Source: an uncultured Planctomycetales bacterium
GTDB lineage: Bacteria; Planctomycetota; Planctomycetia; Pirellulales; S012-138
Reading direction: 5' to 3'
DNA: 23,762 bases
Assembly (NCBI GenBank): GCA_937982665.1
Contig: CALJLD010000208.1
Coordinates: forward strand, 1-23,762
Position 1 is the stretch's first letter, and every line of letters begins with the position of its first letter. The notes under the pieces were generated by a model, which saw only the letters and a list, made by a program, of their open reading frames with translations, was not told the DNA's origin and did not search any database. The position numbers and the translations under genes were made by a program. Shown piece after piece: positions 22,791 to 23,762 of the stretch.

Positions 22791-23762
22791 GTCAATCTCG
22801 CCCATCACGATATCAAGCGAGCCGACCACGGCCGGGATATCCGCCAGCAAAACGCCACGGCACAGGTCTGCCGTGACCGAGAGATTGCAGAAGCAACTGC
22901 TGCGGGCACGAGCGCGCCAGGGGATGTTGCTGCCATTGCTGACCACATAAAAACCCATCTGTCCGCGGGGGGCTTCCGTCTCCAAGTAGGCTTCGCCCTT
23001 GGGGATTTTCGCGGCCAGCTTGACCGGCTCTTCCAGCGGTTCTTTGCAAGTGCTGTAGTAATCAATTGCCTGACGCACCAGATCAATCGATTGGATCACT
23101 TCCAGCATCCGCACATAGAAGCGGTGCCAACAATCGCCCAAGACGGCGCCGCGCGGGACGGGCGGGTATTCGTGATCTTTGGGATAGTGTCCGTCCTTCT
23201 CCACAATCACTTCAAACGCGTAGCCATCATACATCTGCGTGTAGAACTCTTCGCCGTCACGGCGGAGGTCATGATCCACGCCAGAGCCGCGAAGCACCGG
23301 TCCGGACGTGCCGAAGTCAATCGCCATTTCCGCCGACATAACCCCGATGTTGGCCGCACGGCGGACAAAAATGGCATTCGTCGTCAGCAGCGCGTGGTAT
23401 TCCGCGATGATCGGCACAAACTGGTCAAGGAACTCCTCGCACTTTTTCAACCAGCCGGCGGGCAAATCGTGTGTCGCGCCGCCAATCGTCAAATAACTGT
23501 ATGTGAGCCGCGCTCCGCAGACTTCCTCGAAGAGATCGAGAATTTTTTCGCGTTCACGGAATGCATACAGGAAGGGGCTGAAGCTGCCCAAGTCCAAACC
23601 GTACGCGCCCATGCCTACCAGGTGGCTGGCAATACGATTCAACTCGCAGATCAGCACGCGCAGGTGGCGTGCTTTCTCCGAGACCTGGTGTTTCATCAAC
23701 TTCTCGACGGCCATGGACCAGCCGAGATTCATGTTCATGCCGGCCAGATAGTCCATCCGGTC
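22785..23762 (-). CDS. nuoD: NADH-quinone oxidoreductase subunit D (partial, 5' end outside window)
   Basis: 326 codons are visible and the start lies beyond 23762. NuoD (49-kDa/Nqo4) is part of the peripheral arm of complex I and helps form the quinone pocket. DRMDYLAGM at the edge contains the quinone-site Tyr (Y87 of Thermus Nqo4 by memory alignment). Next come RVLICELNRIASHLVGMG, FREREKILDLFEEVCG, GSGVDHDLRR and ETEAPRGQMGFYVVS, and the protein ends LDIVMGEIDR as expected. Between DLRR and DCWHRFYVRM there are about 41 residues where Thermus has about 20, so an insertion rich in charged and aromatic residues is present (around EKDGHYPKDHEYPPVPRG). It is the last gene of its unit: what follows is a convergent gene, so nuoE/F are not downstream. 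Confidence 0.96.
   Translation of the reverse strand, partial: DRMDYLAGMNMNLGWSMAVEKLMKHQVSEKARHLRVLICELNRIASHLVGMGAYGLDLGSFSPFLYAFREREKILDLFEEVCGARLTYSYLTIGGATHDLPAGWLKKCEEFLDQFVPIIAEYHALLTTNAIFVRRAANIGVMSAEMAIDFGTSGPVLRGSGVDHDLRRDGEEFYTQMYDGYAFEVIVEKDGHYPKDHEYPPVPRGAVLGDCWHRFYVRMLEVIQSIDLVRQAIDYYSTCKEPLEEPVKLAAKIPKGEAYLETEAPRGQMGFYVVSNGSNIPWRARARSSCFCNLSVTADLCRGVLLADIPAVVGSLDIVMGEIDR

Noticed and set aside
1..23762. tRNA, rRNA, CRISPR, transposons, prophage or anti-phage defence genes
   Set aside because: Looked for on both strands; no cloverleaf with conserved arms, no regular spaced repeats, no transposase or integrase motifs were seen.

Overview
The window looks like chromosomal DNA of a planctomycete, most likely a Pirellula/Rhodopirellula-like or related lineage. 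The main clues are a DUF1559 prepilin-like protein (N-terminal cleavage/methylation motif and C-terminal DGS signature), a small membrane-anchored c-type cytochrome with the CAECHD heme motif, a Tat-exported intradiol dioxygenase, and a DnaA with an atypical DNA-recognition helix. Base composition is moderately GC-rich, Shine-Dalgarno sites are often weak, and several starts are GTG or TTG. No rRNA, tRNA, CRISPR array, transposase or phage gene was seen. This is assignment by gene content, not by a database search.

Layout. 1-2.7 kb (minus): the 5' part of an M24 aminopeptidase gene, running off the left edge, and a full-length dnaA with a well-formed sigma70-type promoter about 170 bp upstream. 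3.2-5.9 kb: an FmdB-type zinc-ribbon gene (plus) converging on a two-gene minus unit that encodes a secreted HEXXH metallopeptidase-like protein and a membrane-anchored helical protein of unknown function. 6.3-9.2 kb (minus): two overlapping M16 peptidase genes followed by a DUF1810 gene. 9.4-12.5 kb (plus): a metal-handling pair, a Cys-containing lipoprotein and a P1B-1 copper ATPase, preceded by a strongly structured leader. 12.5-17.1 kb (minus): an exported alpha/beta hydrolase, a Tat-exported intradiol dioxygenase, a PhyH-family dioxygenase whose conserved C-terminus is out of frame, and an AI-2E-family permease. 17.2-22.8 kb: two large polytopic GT-C-like membrane proteins flanking a c-type cytochrome and a DUF1559 protein. 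22.8-23.8 kb (minus): the 3' part of nuoD, cut by the right edge.

How genes work together. The two M16 proteins divide the catalytic features between them: one keeps HXXEH and the other keeps the Arg/Tyr pair. That pattern predicts an obligate heterodimeric peptidase. The lipoprotein and the ATPase probably form a copper-efflux and metal-sensing module in the cell envelope. PhyH and the AI-2E permease are 6 bp apart and probably co-transcribed. The remaining genes are ordinary housekeeping or envelope functions with no obvious joint pathway.

I found no clear, wholly new multi-gene system. The points most worth following up are the complementary M16 pair, the PhyH frameshift, the altered DNA-contact residues of DnaA, the folded leader in front of the copper lipoprotein, and hairpins built around stop codons at gene ends.
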